Both the position numbers and the translations under genes were made by a program. Shown here piece after piece: positions 21,217-33,238 of a stretch of 64,000 nucleotides of DNA. The stretch is from Aurelia coerulea (taxonomy: Eukaryota; Cnidaria; Scyphozoa; Semaeostomeae; Ulmaridae). Location of the stretch: NCBI GenBank assembly GCA_039566865.1, contig CM076958.1, positions 8,904,501 to 8,968,500 on the forward strand, given 5' to 3'. The notes beneath the pieces are model-generated. The model was not told the origin of the DNA. It was given only the letters and a program-made list of their open reading frames with translations, and ran no database searches. The first letter of the stretch is position 1; each line of letters begins with the position of its first letter.

Positions 21217-24200
21217 AAGACTAATTTAAAGAACAAAAGAACAAAGGACTATTCAGTAACATTCTCCGTTACGAATTCGGCATACTTTTATTCGTGTGAA
21301 CCCCAAGCTTTGTTCACATGTGGCACTTCAAATGTGCCGAAAGTATGAAATAGAGCCAGCAACGAGGGTGAATGCCGCATAAAATCCTTATAGAAACCGC
21401 ATGGCAAACTATAAAGGATGCCCAGACTGTAAAGCACGTCAACGTACATTATGGGAAAGAAACCTGAAGAAGCTATTGGGGGTAGAATTTCAACAAAATT
21501 TCATGAATTCTGTTAAGTCAGCTTAAAAATATACCAAGCTCCGTACAGAGTTTTCACACATAGACATACATCGATATGGTTCTGTTAAACTTATATCGAA
21601 TATTGGAACGCATCACAAGGTCTTTGGGCAGGAACACTTGTACTCAGTGAACTTAAGTTACTGAATTTAAGTTATAAAGTCAAATGCACTATTTATGCTA
21701 CCAATTTCCCTAGAGGATACCTACATCCTTTTTTATCACAGTTAAAACTCAACATGATACAAAATACAATATTCTGTGCCTTCCATAGCAGAAATAGACA
21801 TGACGTCATCTGGTTCTGGCTATGAACGGCACTTGACAATTTCTTTAACAACAATCTTATTAAGCACTTTGTGTACCATGGCACCATTCCATTTTGACAG
21901 ACGCTACATCCTAAATCCTTTGAGTCGGTTAAGTCGTATACCTGAATGTGGGCTTGGAATCTAGCTTTCAACTCCTAAGGTGGAGTCACGATTGATAAAT
22001 GTGGGATTTATGTATGCACTCCAAACCAATATGGATTCAGATTCTAGGATTCAGACTCGGAATCAGATTCTAGGATTTTCTGTACTTTGTTTAGTCTACT
22101 GTTTTAGAGCTATAAACGAGTTACTTAAAACATTTTAGTCTTAAAGAACGCCGGTCAACCAGCATCCTTTGCGGTCGCGCTTTGCTGAGCACTGCTATGT
22201 ACGATGTCATATGAAAATGGCTGCCGCAGTCGAATGGCAAGATGCGACGCGCGCAAAGGATGCTGGTTGACTGGCGTTCTTTAAGAACACTGAAAAACGA
22301 TCAAAAACGTCGATTAATTTTTCTAAAGACTCGACATGAGTGGGCGAAGGAAAACCTTGGATGGTGATTTGAGGATTTAGAAATCAATCAGGTATAATCT
22401 GCTGCACGAGCGTTAGTTCAACGACCAGCCTGCGCCAAGCTGTTCCTCGCATCACAAATTCAACGAAGTCATAATTGTTTCCTGGTTCCGGGTCTCGCCT
22501 GAGTCCCGGGTCTGCAAATTCCAGTATGCCAACAAGTCTCTAGAGCTTTAAAACTTTAAAAATATGCAACATTTTAATGTAGAACCCCCTCCCCCTTCCC
22601 ACCGCCGACAGTATTGCTCTGTTTCCGGACGCCGTGGGGTAGCTAAACTAAAATCCTTGCAGGACTTACAGAACAGAGTTCTAATTGAAGTGTTTTGCAG
22701 GGATCCGTAGCTTCATCAAGAATTGAAGAACAAAGATTGACACGATTATCATTTTAAATTTCATTTTCAATCCTTCCCAATTATATTAAGGCTCACAAAG
22801 TTTAGAGAGATCAGACAAATTCAGGCTGACAGCCTTTCCATAAAATAGTAACAGTAGACAAATCCAGTAAAAAAATCTAGAAGACAAAATTATTAATTGG
22901 TTAAGAGTAAGCCATGTTTTACTTAAAGTTTAGAAGCAATACTGTGCTTCATCTTCAGAACACAAAGTTTCAATAGCAAGAGACTATGTTTATATGCATA
23001 AAGAGGCAAGCAACAAACTAAAAAACAAAAATACCGAGCAACTTGATTGGTGTCTTAGTTTATTGCGCATTTCATATTTGCTCATCGTATCAAAACTTTC
23101 ACGACGAAATTGTCCGAATGAAGGAGATCTTATCCCAAAATTGTTTTTCCTAGGGCGCTGACAGATTGTATTATCAAATCCTTTGTGGATATTAGGTTTC
23201 CACCCAGTCCCCTTGCCTTTTAAGGAGCCAAAACGGCACTGTTGTTTTCTTTTGCACTCAGTTTCTTCTATTTCCATCGTAACTTACGAGCTAGAAACAA
23301 AACACTGGCATAGCTTCGTAGACTTTCAAATAATCTGAAAGTCTTTTCGCAGTGCATTATAGGACAGCAAGAGCACACAAGGCCTCATATGGTTAGCAGA
23401 GGGTCTATAAAAAAGGCCCACTTTAGTGTGCCATCATATGTGCACATTACCTTTTAGATACCTCGTTTTGCTTGTGAAAAGGCCTATTACGAGAAGATTG
23501 AGTGTGTACAAGGAGAAGAATGATATATTTAAACATCTGCCACAGTAATTTATTTATCTAATTCAAAAAGTAAGCAATACAGTCCTTAAATAGTTTTATG
23601 CAATTACATAGATAACTCCACGCATGTGTTCAGGAATATTTTTCTTTCGATACATACTACTCACTACTACCCATTCACTTTATTTCGACACTTTGTTTCT
23701 GTGAGAATTTAGGGAAGATTCTTCGGGGCTGTTCATGGGTGGTCTGTACTTCCATTCTCGCGCTAGACTTCTGTGTTTATTTTCACAATGTGCTACCATT
23801 TGACAATTTGCGAACTATGAGCAATTTCTGAAATTCTTGCGGTCCCTAATTTTGCCCGTCGGACTTTGTCAATTAGATAAGAATGACTTCACAGTAGATA
23901 TGCACTGTAATGACCTCTTTTCGCATGCATAACAAGTGAATAATCCATCCAAGTTTCGAAGGATTTCTTTTTTGTTTCATTAGTGTTTATTGTTTCGTCT
24001 GCATAAATCCCTTTGTCTGCAACTGCTAATCATACTTATTGTTCGCGTATCAACCAAAAGCAACTGATGCTATCTTTGTAAAAGCTACCCTTGAATTGAG
24101 CATGGTCTCAGAATGGAGAACTTTCTTTTTCCATTTTGTAAGTTTTTATAAGCACACGGATCATAACTTATGATTTCTTTTGTCAGTTTAGGCCAAGTCC

Positions 24201-24225
24201 TTCACAAGTATGTTTTACCTCGTAG
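21217..24225. other. Intron 3 remainder; degenerate MITE copy, no gene
   Basis: 22090-22440 resembles the interior of the 60615-61245 MITE (aacactgaaaaacgatcaaaaacgtcg, ttttctaaagactc) and hosts the TTAA MITE at 22145-22280. Near 22920-22965 the reverse strand reads ctgaagatgaagcacag, similar to Penelope 3' ends, without coding support. A minus frame at 23277-22990 is open but unrecognised. The intron ends ttttacctcgtag. Confidence 0.4.
22145..22280. mobile_element. 136-bp TTAA-flanked MITE
   Basis: agaacgccggtcaaccagca at the left and tgctggttgactggcgttct at the right are inverted repeats of about 30 bp with one mismatch. TTAA borders lie at 22141-22144 and 22281-22284. The flanks continue as one older MITE, so the insertion is clean. 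Non-coding. Confidence 0.85.
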
Positions 24226-24473
24226 ACTCAAATAACCAGAGAGCGAAGGACAATCTCATTTATTACGAGGACTTTAGGAAACGAGAAGAGTTGGATCAAC
24301 GAATGCAAAATGATTACAAAAGGAAAGAAGAACACACTGTAACAACTAAGAAGAAGCAAAAACGCAAACTTTACCCAAAATTTTATTACACAAAAGATGA
24401 AGATCCTCTTCAAAGACATCAAATGGAAAAAACTATTGCAAAACGACTGTGCAGAGGAGAAACCATGCCTATT
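24226..24473 (+). CDS. P4HA: P4HA exon 4: end of TPR domain and basic linker
   Basis: Starts in phase 1 after acctcgtag. The first two bases complete Asp, then SNNQRAKDNLIYYEDFRKRE follows, which matches vertebrate DPEHQRANGNLKYFEYIM. The middle is a highly charged linker (KRKEEHTVTTKKKQKRKLYP). The 3' part, HQMEKTIAKRLCRGETMPI, matches the conserved YEMLCRGEGIKM segment before the catalytic domain, including its Cys. Ends ATT|GTAAGT in phase 0. A 25-kb intron follows. Confidence 0.94.
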
Positions 24474-24639
24474 GTAAGTCGCATTTCACGTTTTTCTCCG
24501 CTACGTTTATTGCTGAAGCACGTTAGTGCGTAAAGCCATGCAAAGTCATCAGGATAACTTTAGGTTGCATTACATAATGCTTGATATGCTATGTTCCTTA
24601 GAATTACGTCATGTTGGCCCATGGCCTTTCGCAATGGCG

Positions 24640-24880
24640 TGGTGTAAAACCACATACCACCGACCGCACCTACCACAAACTACCGACCACACTTACCATG
24701 GTCCATTTATTGCACTTACCACCGACCATGACAGCCACTGACCATCGACCACCGACCATGACAACCACCGACCACGACAACCACCAACGACCGACCAACA
24801 AAACCACTTACAACGGACCACTTACCGCTGACCATGAAAACCACCGACCATGAAAACCACGGACTTCCGACCATCAAAAC
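24640..24880 (+). repeat. Minisatellite of ACCACCGACCATGAC words
   Basis: Irregular tandem words ccaccgaccatgacaa and caccgaccacgacaacc repeat over about 240 bp with drifting length. Low complexity, no function inferred. Confidence 0.7.
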
Positions 24881-25129
24881 CATCGCAGAATACAGTGTTG
24901 AAAATACATCCGATCATGATATATATTCATATTTATATTTCATATTTAATTCTTTTAAGGAGGGTTGCCCTTCAACAAGTTGGTTTTCAAGGGGCCTCCA
25001 ATAAAAAAATTAATTACAATGTAAGGAAACAAAGTAAAAGCTATTAGTTAAATTAACTATAAAACCCTTATTTACAATATTCAAAACCTATTTACAATAA
25101 TTTTCAAGATTTACAATGAAAACGAAATA

Positions 25130-25975
25130 AAACAATTTTTGCTTCTAAATAGTTTTTTTTTAAACTATACAGAGAGGTTGCCTGCTTTGACTCGGATGAC
25201 AGGCTATTCCGTAGTTTAGAACCTCTATAAGAAAAAACATTCCTGGACATTTGTTGACCTTTTCATCGGTAACCTCAAATCGGTCCCCGTATTACGAAGG
25301 CTATATGATGAGCCGAGCGAATTTTGGGTGAAGAGGACCCACATATTGTGGAGCCAGCTCATTCAGGGACTTGAAGACCATTGTCTTTGATTCACCAGTA
25401 ACCACTTCGTCAACGGTCTTCCATCCAAGCCTTTCAATTAGAGGTCTGCCTTGGGCATCGAAGCTGCTATTCGTTATTATTCTAGACGCACGCTTTTGAA
25501 GTTTTTGCAACTGATTAATTTTGGTTGAACCAGCGCAGCTCCAAACAGAACAGCAGTATCGAAATTGGGGCTCCACAATACCTGAAGAGAGGGTTTGCAA
25601 AGTTTCTTTCAGAAGGAAAGACTTGCCGTGTTTTAAAAATCCAACTGCCCTGGAGACCTTGGCAGAAACTGCCTTGATCTGTTCTTTCCAACCCAAAGAG
25701 CAGTCAATTTGTAAACCGAGGTATTTTGTCTTCTTGACTACTTCGAGCTCGTTATCGCGTATTTTCAGCTTCAAGTCATCATTTTGACCCTTGAGAATGT
25801 TGTGTTTCAGCTTGGTGGAAATAAGCATAGAATGAGTTTTCCCAACATTCAGGGAAAGCTTGTTGCCTTGTAGCCAAGTATCCAGTTTCCCAAGATCGCT
25901 GTTAACAGCCTCATTCAACCGAGTCAAATCGTGAGACTGGTAGCACAAACTGGTATCATCAGCATACTTGGACAA
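25130..25975 (-). pseudogene. LINE RT, 5'-truncated at the catalytic box
   Basis: The minus ORF begins SKYADDTSLCYQSHDLTRLN, with the YADD box intact. It continues LQGNKLSLNVGKTHSMLIST, TKYLGLQIDCSLGWKEQIKA, IVEPQFRYCCSVWSCAGSTK and LIERLGWKTVDEV. After 25301 a frame change leads to SYSLRNTGTDLRLP and the usual C-terminal end. Truncation just before the active site fits incomplete target-primed reverse transcription. Confidence 0.85.
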
Positions 25976-26204
25976 CCTAGAATGATCATGTCCTTCAAAC
26001 TAAAATGACTATAAAGAAATATGAATCGTAAGCGAAACTCTAAATCATAAAAGAATCATCATCAGAATATAAAGGAAGAAATCACAAGAAGTTGGAATGG
26101 AAATCAACCAAATTTAGATGCAGATATTGCCATAGACTTCCCGTAAAGTAGGATATTTTAGATGATGATATACTTTTAAGTGTATCAGTGATTTCTTTCC
26201 TTAC

Positions 26205-26285
26205 CTTGTACCGGGTGCGCAAAAACACTATCAACTTTGACAGATCACTTTAAATCGTACACTGGACCCATTTTGAAGATTTACA
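26205..26285. mobile_element. Left-end fragment of CCGGGTGCGC MITE
   Basis: taccgggtgcgcaaaaacac matches the left terminus of the complete MITE at 60615-61245 (ccgggtgcgccaaaataaac). No right end is visible before the LINE fragment, so this is a solo end. Confidence 0.5.
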
Positions 26286-26620
26286 ACAATTTGAATTCTG
26301 GAATCTTTTTTGTATGTTTTGATCTTATATTTTTTGTCCCTTGCCATAAGTGAGTTCCTGAAAGATTTGCCCAATGACATTCTGATTGCGAATGCGGCTG
26401 CTGAAGTTGAGGGATTTTATCCATTGTATGTTCAGGCATTAGGTTATTTATCATTTTGTAAAGCAAGGTAAGGCATCCACTCCATCTGCGCGAACTCAAT
26501 GATCCCCAACCAAGTTCTGCGTACAGCTTCTCTCGCGATATCCACCTCCATGTTCCGGTAACGGCTAGAGCAGCAGAATATTGAACGGACTCCAACTTTT
26601 TCGTCAAACGTGACAAAATA
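26281..26620 (-). pseudogene. LINE C-terminal fragment
   Basis: The minus ORF reads KKLESVQYSAALAVTGTWRW, REKLYAELGWGSLSSRRWSG and LTLLYKMINNLMPEHT, a post-RT C-terminal domain of the same clade as 10256-10985. It ends at a stop near 26281. Confidence 0.78.
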
Positions 26621-26646
26621 GTGTTACCGCTAAATCACTTTGACCG

Positions 26647-26760
26647 GTAAATTGTTGTGTTGTTGTGTTGTGTTGTGTTATGTTGTGTTGTGTTGTGTTG
26701 TGTTGTGTTGTGTCGTGTTGTGTCGTGTCGTGTCGTGTTGTGTTGTGTTGTGTTGTGTGT
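26647..26760 (+). repeat. (GTTGT)n pentanucleotide microsatellite
   Basis: About 22 units of gttgt/gtcgt in tandem with a few T-to-C changes. Long Cys/Val-rich open frames over it are artefacts. Confidence 0.95.
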
Positions 26761-27059
26761 TGTGTTTTCTATGTTATACGCGTATCATGTCATGTCAGTT
26801 TCAATTTCATATAATTTTAAATACATAGAATATAGTAATGTTAAATATGCAAACAAATAAGCAAACTTTAACGATATGATAATATGACAGACAATTAATA
26901 CACTCGTCACACTCGTTCTATGCTATTATATGCTATATTTCTTTGAGTTTTTTGTGTTGTTTTGTGTTTTGTTGGACTTTTTGACCTTTTCCAATCCATA
27001 GTATGAGGCTATTATAACCAAAATATTGCTGAATTGTGCAAATTGTCATAGAAGCAGGA

Positions 27060-27600
27060 AATTTGGATAGGTTACACAGTTCGATACACGGAAAAAGAAA
27101 GAATGTAGACCTCTTCGAAAAAATGCCCCTTAATGCTATTTTTAGACTAGGGTACTAGGTTCCAATCCTCTAAAGTGGTTGCTATAGTAACATTGCTGCA
27201 ATTGGGATTTCAGTACGAAACGTGGTAAAAATACACAGTTTTATACACTGAAAAAGATGGGATACAGACTCTTTCGAAAAATTGCCCCCTAATGCTATTT
27301 TTAGACTGGGGTACTAGGTTCCAGTCCTCTACAGTGGTTGATATAATAACATTGCTGCAAATTGTGATATAAGTACGAAATTTGGTAAGAACATACGCTG
27401 AAAAAGATGGGATACAGACCACTACGATCGAAGCCCCTGCATTCTATTTTTAGACTGGGGCAATAAGTTCCAGGCCTGGTTATAATAACATTACTGCAAA
27501 TTGTGGTCGAAACAATTGGATGATCTAAAAATGATGAGGTGTAGACCTCTTCAGAAAATGTCCCCTTTTGCTACTTTTAGTATGTTGTACAAGATTCGGT
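27060..27600 (+). repeat. Satellite array, about 155-bp monomer, left array
   Basis: The words aatgctatttttagactggg, gtactaggttccagtcctct and ataacattgctgcaaattg recur with a period near 150-158 bp, at 27133, 27291 and about 27441, with a partial unit near 27560. Inverted copies form a second array at 30375-30780 and 32150-33350. Confidence 0.82.
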
Positions 27601-28072
27601 GCATCTGCAATAGTTATTAAGATAACTTTAATCGACTCATCTCTTATGATGATATTTTTTCACAAATCGGCTAACACTAAATATCTAGTCTGGGGCGCTT
27701 ACAAGAACAAGAACATAAAACATTCAACCATTATATGTTGATAAAGTTACGAGAAAGTTTTAAGATAATGTTATGGAAAACATTGCGATTGTACGAAACA
27801 GATGTAATTCTAATTAACAACTAAGCTACGAATCACAGTCAACTTTGATTATAAAAGGGATAAAGATAGTTTTTTTGAAGCAGAAGATGACTGAAAAAAA
27901 AACATATGCTGGAAAACATTGAAAACACTTTCCATATTATACCCCACCCAAAAGCTCTAGACCTGGTAAATGCTGATGCTGTCGAACTGTCTGGCCCTAG
28001 ATTTTACCAAAAACGACATTTTCAGTAAGAGACTGTCATCGTAAACGGGACTGCTTTAAACATTGTGGCATA
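27601..28072. other. Intron 4 spacer, nothing identified
   Basis: AT-rich sequence between the satellite array and the SINE. No coding region or repeat structure recognised. Confidence 0.4.
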
Positions 28073-28682
28073 GGTGTTGTGGTGCAGTGGTGTAATTCTC
28101 TGACTTTGCAGCCAGAACAGTCAGGCGGACAGGGTTCGATACCCGGTAGGGCCCCACCACTTGAGCGTCGTGGCAAGGGGTCGCGGCCCAGGGGGGCACT
28201 CTGGTATATTCAGGATAGGGGTGCTCAGGTTACTTTTTTGGGTCTAAAATTTGGGCAAGGATTATTTTTTTGGGTCAATCATTTGTACAGTTACTTTTTT
28301 GGGTTCCTGAAATTCTGGCTTACTTTTTTGGGTCTCAAATGTGAGAAAAAGTAAAAACAATTGGGAAAATATGATTTACAAACAAAATTAGCATCAAGTA
28401 ACATTACTAAAATCAAATCTAATTAGGTAGGGCACTTTTCTGCAGATTTAAGAAACCGACTTCGCAACTTTTGGGTATATAAGGTCGGAAAAATTATTTT
28501 TTTGGGTCTATTTTCATGGCACAAATTACTTTTTTTGGGTTGATGCGTTGTACCTCAGCCTGAGCACCCCTATCCTAGATATACCTGAGTGCCCCCCTGG
28601 GGGTCGCAGATTCGATTAGCGCTTAGCTAATTCTGTGATCCCAGCTCTTGGTGCTAAAACAGCAACTTCACCTTCACCCACA
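28073..28682 (+). mobile_element. tRNA-derived SINE, copy 1 (split by a MITE)
   Basis: The head carries a box A-like tggtgcagtgg (28080-28090) and box B ggttcgatacc (28133-28143) with tRNA-like spacing. A non-tRNA body ends in caacttcaccttcaccc. The body is interrupted by the element at 28187-28601. Copy 2 at 61493-61676 is uninterrupted and shows the same head and tail. The tRNA-like part does not fold convincingly into a functional tRNA, and the conserved body argues for a SINE. Confidence 0.82.
28187..28601. mobile_element. 415-bp MITE inside the SINE, 8-bp TSD
   Basis: Left end cccaggggggcact and right end agtgcccccctggg are inverted repeats that extend inward (caggataggggtgctcagg / cctgagcacccctatcct). 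Flanks ggtcgcgg (28179-28186) and ggtcgcag (28602-28609) differ by one base. SINE copy 2 shows the empty site ggggtcgcggactcgat. Inside, acttttttgggt recurs several times. Confidence 0.9.
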
Positions 28683-29046
28683 CCTTCAAACATGAACTGT
28701 GCACTTGTTGGATAGTTTCCATTAATGCACCGTTAGGTTGAAGTCGTTGGCAATTCAGCTTGAATAATGAAATCCTAGGAAGAGAATTGTTTCCTCTGCT
28801 TGATAGTAATCTCCAAAGTATTCAAGAATTTCACCAAGAACCATCCCTGCAATAATAGAGCTTTCTGCTGTCTCAGCATTATCTGTTCCACGAATTCCTC
28901 GAAGACGACTGTATAGTGCTGCTACACAAGCAAGATAAATGGCAAAAGAGCCTCAGTAGCAACCAGATTCCCTTCGTTCAATCTTGCCAGCAGTCTTTGA
29001 TCCATAAATATTATTATACCATTGCGAACCTTTTTGTCAAGTCCTA

Positions 29047-29651
29047 CCGGATGTTCCAAAAAAAGTACACAGATTGGGTTGACTCCAGCGATATGAATTT
29101 AGCTTTAATCAATGGCTAATCACTCTCAAAATGTTCCTCGATAGTGCGCTTGAACATAGATACCTCGTTTGCTGGTGTTGGTGCTTTGAAAGCAGAAATA
29201 TTAATCTTGAAAGCTCAAATTTGCGTCCACGTGCAAACCAGAGCTTAGGCCTTTTGGCCTTAGCAAATTCCTGAAGTGCATCGAAATTAAGAACTGAAAC
29301 TAATGAAAAATTAAGAAACTGCCCAATGGGTGATTAGAGGGTGACTTCTGGACAACAAAATGACTCAAGGTCTAATATTGCTCAAATGTTATAAAGGATA
29401 TCGTTGGTTTATCCTCGGTGCCTTAAGAATTTGCTTAGGCCAAAAGGCTGAAACTCTGGTTTGCAGGAAGAGGTAGATTTGAGCTTTCAAGATTAGTATG
29501 TCTGCTCTCAAAGCACAAATGCCAACAAACGAGGAACCTTTGTTCAAGTTAACTACCGAGGAACATTTTTAGAGTGATTAGACATTGATTGGAGCTAAAT
29601 TCACACCGCTGGAGTCAACCAAATCCTTATACATGTTTTTGGGACACCCAG
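29047..29651. mobile_element. Long-TIR MITE, about 220-bp arms
   Basis: The left arm (ccggatgttccaaaaaaagt, gggttgactccagcg, gcttaggccttttggcc) is repeated in reverse at the right (aggccaaaaggctg, gctggagtcaacc, tttttgggacaccca). TA borders lie at 29045-29046 and 29652-29653. The arms occupy about 29047-29270 and 29425-29651. Non-coding, mariner-type. Confidence 0.78.
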
Positions 29652-29652
29652 T

Positions 29653-30175
29653 AGAGTATGCATCTTAGTAAGATTATTATCTGCGTCTTCTTTTTCACAA
29701 AAAGGAAACACTTCAGCTGCAAGTTGGTTGCAGTGTATCTTGCACTTGGTGGAGCTGAAGAGTCTCGGCCCTTAGCAAGTGGCCGTTTTTGTTGTTTCTG
29801 ATAGTGGTAACGATCATATGTATTGTTATACCACTCGTGAAAGTTCACTTCTGTTGGTCCTAAACTGATTAGAAAGATTGCTGCAGCTGGTATCGCCTAT
29901 TCTACTTTCAATATTTGCATCAAATTCTCCAACTGCCTGAAACATTTTCAATTGATCTGCCACATTTTTATTTATCCTGATCTTTTGTCGACATGCATAC
30001 TTCTTTGCTTGCATGCATACTCATTCGATGCTTCTTTGCAAATGAAGCAGAGCGATTTAGTTTGGCTCCTTCCTTTTTCATTTGCACCTGTCTCAAAGCC
30101 TTGCTCCACTGCTTGTAAATATGCTTTTTTCATATCATATAATAGATTCTGTCCACAAACAATTGTCAAAAAATG
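29653..30175 (-). pseudogene. Degenerate unassigned ORF fragments
   Basis: Minus-strand frames read TKSLCFICKEASNEYACKQ (about 30060), DQLKMFQAVGEF and NFHEWYNNTYDRYHYQKQQK (29848). A CxxC pair and repeated frame changes suggest a decayed mobile-element or repeat-family protein. I do not recognise the family with confidence. Confidence 0.35.
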
Positions 30176-30374
30176 ATATGAGAGGAGAGTGTTTGGGCTT
30201 TCTTTTGTTTTGAAGTGAATCCTCTCAATTTCAACCCCTTACTGAAAGGGGACTATTCGACACCCTCTTGCAGGAAATCATGAACACCAGAGCCTCAGAA
30301 TATCATTAGGTGGCAGGCTTCAACAAAATTCTCCATCCTGTAATTTTCCTTGTCTCAAACTGTGTGTTCTTACC

Positions 30375-30790
30375 AAGTATTAGTGCAAAATCACAATTTA
30401 CACAGCACTGTTATTATGATAACTACTGCAGAGGCCTGGAACCTAGTACCCAAATCTAAAATTGGCATTAGAGGGCAATTCTTCGAAGGGGTCTGCACCC
30501 TATCTTCTCAACATATCAAACTGAGTATCATTACAAAGTTCCATGCAAATATCACAATTTGCAGCAATGTTATCATAGTAACCACTGTTGAGGGCTGGAA
30601 CCTAGTACCCGAGTCTAAAAGAATGCTTTAGGGGGCACCTTTTCGAAAGGGTCTGTATCTGCGTATCAATTGTGTTTCTTTACCAATTTTCATGCAAATA
30701 TCACAATTTGCAGCAATACTTCTCGAAGGGGTCTGTATCCTATCTTTTTCAGCGTCTCAAACTGTGTACCCTTTCATTTTAAATTTCATT
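30375..30790 (-). repeat. Satellite array, inverted copies of the 155-bp monomer
   Basis: gaggcctggaacctagtacc, aaatatcacaatttgcagca and ttcgaaggggtctgcaccct repeat at about 150-bp spacing. They are the reverse complement of the 27060-27600 monomer. The array continues after a LINE insertion (about 32150-32353) and after a MITE (33239-33350). Confidence 0.78.
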
Positions 30791-30799
30791 TTAAATTCT

Positions 30800-32150
30800 T
30801 TAAACAGGGTTAAATATACAGTTAAATACTGATTTCCAAATTGCCCTGTAAAATAATAACAAAATAAAGATATCTAATCAAAATTTACAAGTAACGATAA
30901 AGATGAAAATAAAACTGGTATGTAAATAAGGAGTTCAACCGAAAAGATTACTGGCTGGTTTTATATGCAGCTTTGAATCGATTTAAGGTCGACGCTGTCT
31001 TGACATCAGCGTTGAGGTTATTCCATAATCGTGCTCCTCTATAAGCAAAGCACCGTTGACCACTGGACGTTTTTAGGAAAGGCAGCTTCAGGTCTGTATT
31101 TGTATTTCGAAGTACTCTAATACTATTATCCGACAACTTCTCGAACAAAGTTGCAAGGTAATTGGGAGCTTCCTCATTAATTGAACTGTACACCATCCTT
31201 GCGGTTTCCATGTCAATGAGTTCTCTGACCGTTTGCCATTCTAGTTCCTTCAGAAGTGGCTGTGAGGACGCATCGTAAGGGCTGTTTGTAGCTATCCTCA
31301 CGGCACGGTTTTGTAGTTTCTGTAGTTTGTTTAAGGCAGTGGTACTACAGACTCCCCACACGGAACAACAGGATCGGAAATATGGCTCAATAAGACTTCT
31401 GTACATTGACTGAATCGTAGTTAGAGGGAGATATGTTTTCGCATAACGTAACATTCCGATTCCTTTTGATGTCTTTTTAATTATAGCGGAAATATGATCA
31501 TCCCAATTTGGAAATTGGTCAACTTCGATCCCCAGGTATTTTGTGTGCTTAATCTCTTAAACTGGTTCTTCGCCAATAACAAGTTGCACTTTTTGTGTTT
31601 CAGAGTTTTCAATGTCTTTCAACTTCTTTCTACCTCCTATGAGGAGATTTTGTGTTTTGGCGACATTGAGAGATAACTTTATCTTGTTCGCTATGTCTTG
31701 GGGATTTGAGATGCGCTCGTCACCATCAGACAAGCAGCTAATCATTGTCGATTTAGATCGTTTATTAACTACCTTGTTAATAGTTGCCCATGTTTCTTTC
31801 AAGTTTCCTTCGGATGCTTTAATCTTGTCAGTATAATATTCTCTTTTTAGTGTTTTACAGGTATTATTAACTTTGTTTCTAAGTTGTTTGTAGGCTGCCA
31901 TGAGAGCCTCTGATTTTTTCTTGACGGCTGCAGTCTTTAGTTTATCTCTCGATCTACACATACGTTTCAACTCAGAGGTAAGCCACGGGCTATATCGCTC
32001 GGAGACGCGTCTTTCAAGAATAGGGGCGTGCTTCTGTATAATCATCGCAAACATACTGGTCCATTCCTCCACGATAACATTGATATCAGTGGAACAATGA
32101 AGCAGTGACTGCCAATCAACAGAGGCAACATCTGACAAAAAGAGCTCCTT
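30800..32150 (-). pseudogene. LINE with internal RT deletion
   Basis: The minus-strand ORF 32264-31557 encodes an EN/RT linker (KHAPILERRVSERYSPWLTS, LMAAYKQLRNKVNNTCKTLK, ISNPQDIANKI) that runs directly into KLSLNVAKTQNLLIGGRKKL, normally found about 250 residues later, after the catalytic box. The RT palm is therefore missing within one open frame. The C-terminal domain (YRSLIEPYFRSCCSVWG, LEWQTVRELIDMETARMVY) follows at 31454-30948 after broken frames. The insertion sits inside the satellite array. Confidence 0.82.
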
Positions 32151-32353
32151 ACAAAGTTTCGTACTAATATCACAATTTGCAGCAGTGCTATTATATAAAA
32201 TCAAATCGTAATCATTATTTACAGTTAGTGTGACAATAGTTGTAGGAAAACTAATTAATACCAACTGATTACAATATAACTTACAAAGATGTCTAAGAAA
32301 TAATTTTTACAAGCTACATAACATAATGGACAGGGGAGGCCTGGTACCTAGTA

Positions 32354-33238
32354 GAGGAGACCGGGGTCAATTGTAACACTTTTTGGAATATCAGCCATAT
32401 CGTCTAAATAGTGATTAATTGTGCTCTTTAATGTAAATATATTGTAGTTACATGCCGGAATAAAGTAGACATTAGTTCCATCGCATAGAACCAATTTTTA
32501 TGACGCTGTGATAGTTTCAAAATCAGTGGTCAAGTGTTACAATTGCCCCGGTAACACGGGGCAGATGGTTGGAGCAATTGTCACATATCTTTAAGATCAT
32601 CACAGATGATTATTGCACAACTCTGCTTTTTCCTTACACAAAATGTAGCGCCAGGTGGCAGATTATTCATGGCTTTCAAAAGAACAAATTGAAAATAAGA
32701 TGTAGTTTTTATTTCTTTGTAAATTTGGGTGCATCAGTTGAAAAAAATTGAATCGATTGAGAAAATTTGTTTCTTCTTTTACAAATTACAATTCTGAATT
32801 CTTTAACACTGCATAGATGTACATTGTTCCACCAGATTAGAAAATGAATCAAAACCAAAGCATCGGACAGCTTACACCGGGGCAGCTATCGTTAATTTCC
32901 ATTTTCACATCTCATAAGCTGTGGAGCCTAAAAGTTTTAACGTAGTTTTGATCCTAAATGGATGCCATGTCTGTGATGTGAAAATTAATTTTGTTACTCA
33001 AGGGCTAAACCTTTCGGACACAAATTTACAGTGAAAGCACGTATTTACTTTTGTACTCAAAAACATGTTTTCTCCCGAAAATCTTGCAAACTTGGTTGAA
33101 TATTCCTGTATCTAAGATCATATGTAGAGGGTTAGAATGAGCATGTTCTGTACAAAAATCAGATATTTTCCACTTGTTTGCAAGGCGTGAGAGTCATTGT
33201 TACAATTGCCCCGTGTTAAAATTATCCCCGGTCTCCCC
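32354..33238. mobile_element. TA-flanked MITE, gaggagaccgggg ends, in satellite
   Basis: Left end gaggagaccggggtcaattg and right end ttatccccggtctcccc are imperfect inverted repeats, with TA at 32352-32353 and 33239-33240. The flanks ...ggtacctag and ccccagtctaaaaatag join into an intact satellite monomer (cctagtacc in sibling units), so the empty site confirms TA duplication. Same family as the frame of 13145-16598. Confidence 0.88.

Noticed and set aside
22990..23277. 95-codon minus-strand ORF
   Set aside because: Open but without recognised motif, in an intron with other debris; chance ORFs of this size are common here.
28080..28165. Functional tRNA gene
   Set aside because: Boxes A and B are present but the cloverleaf is poor, and the same head plus a conserved non-tRNA body recurs at 61493, so it is a SINE.
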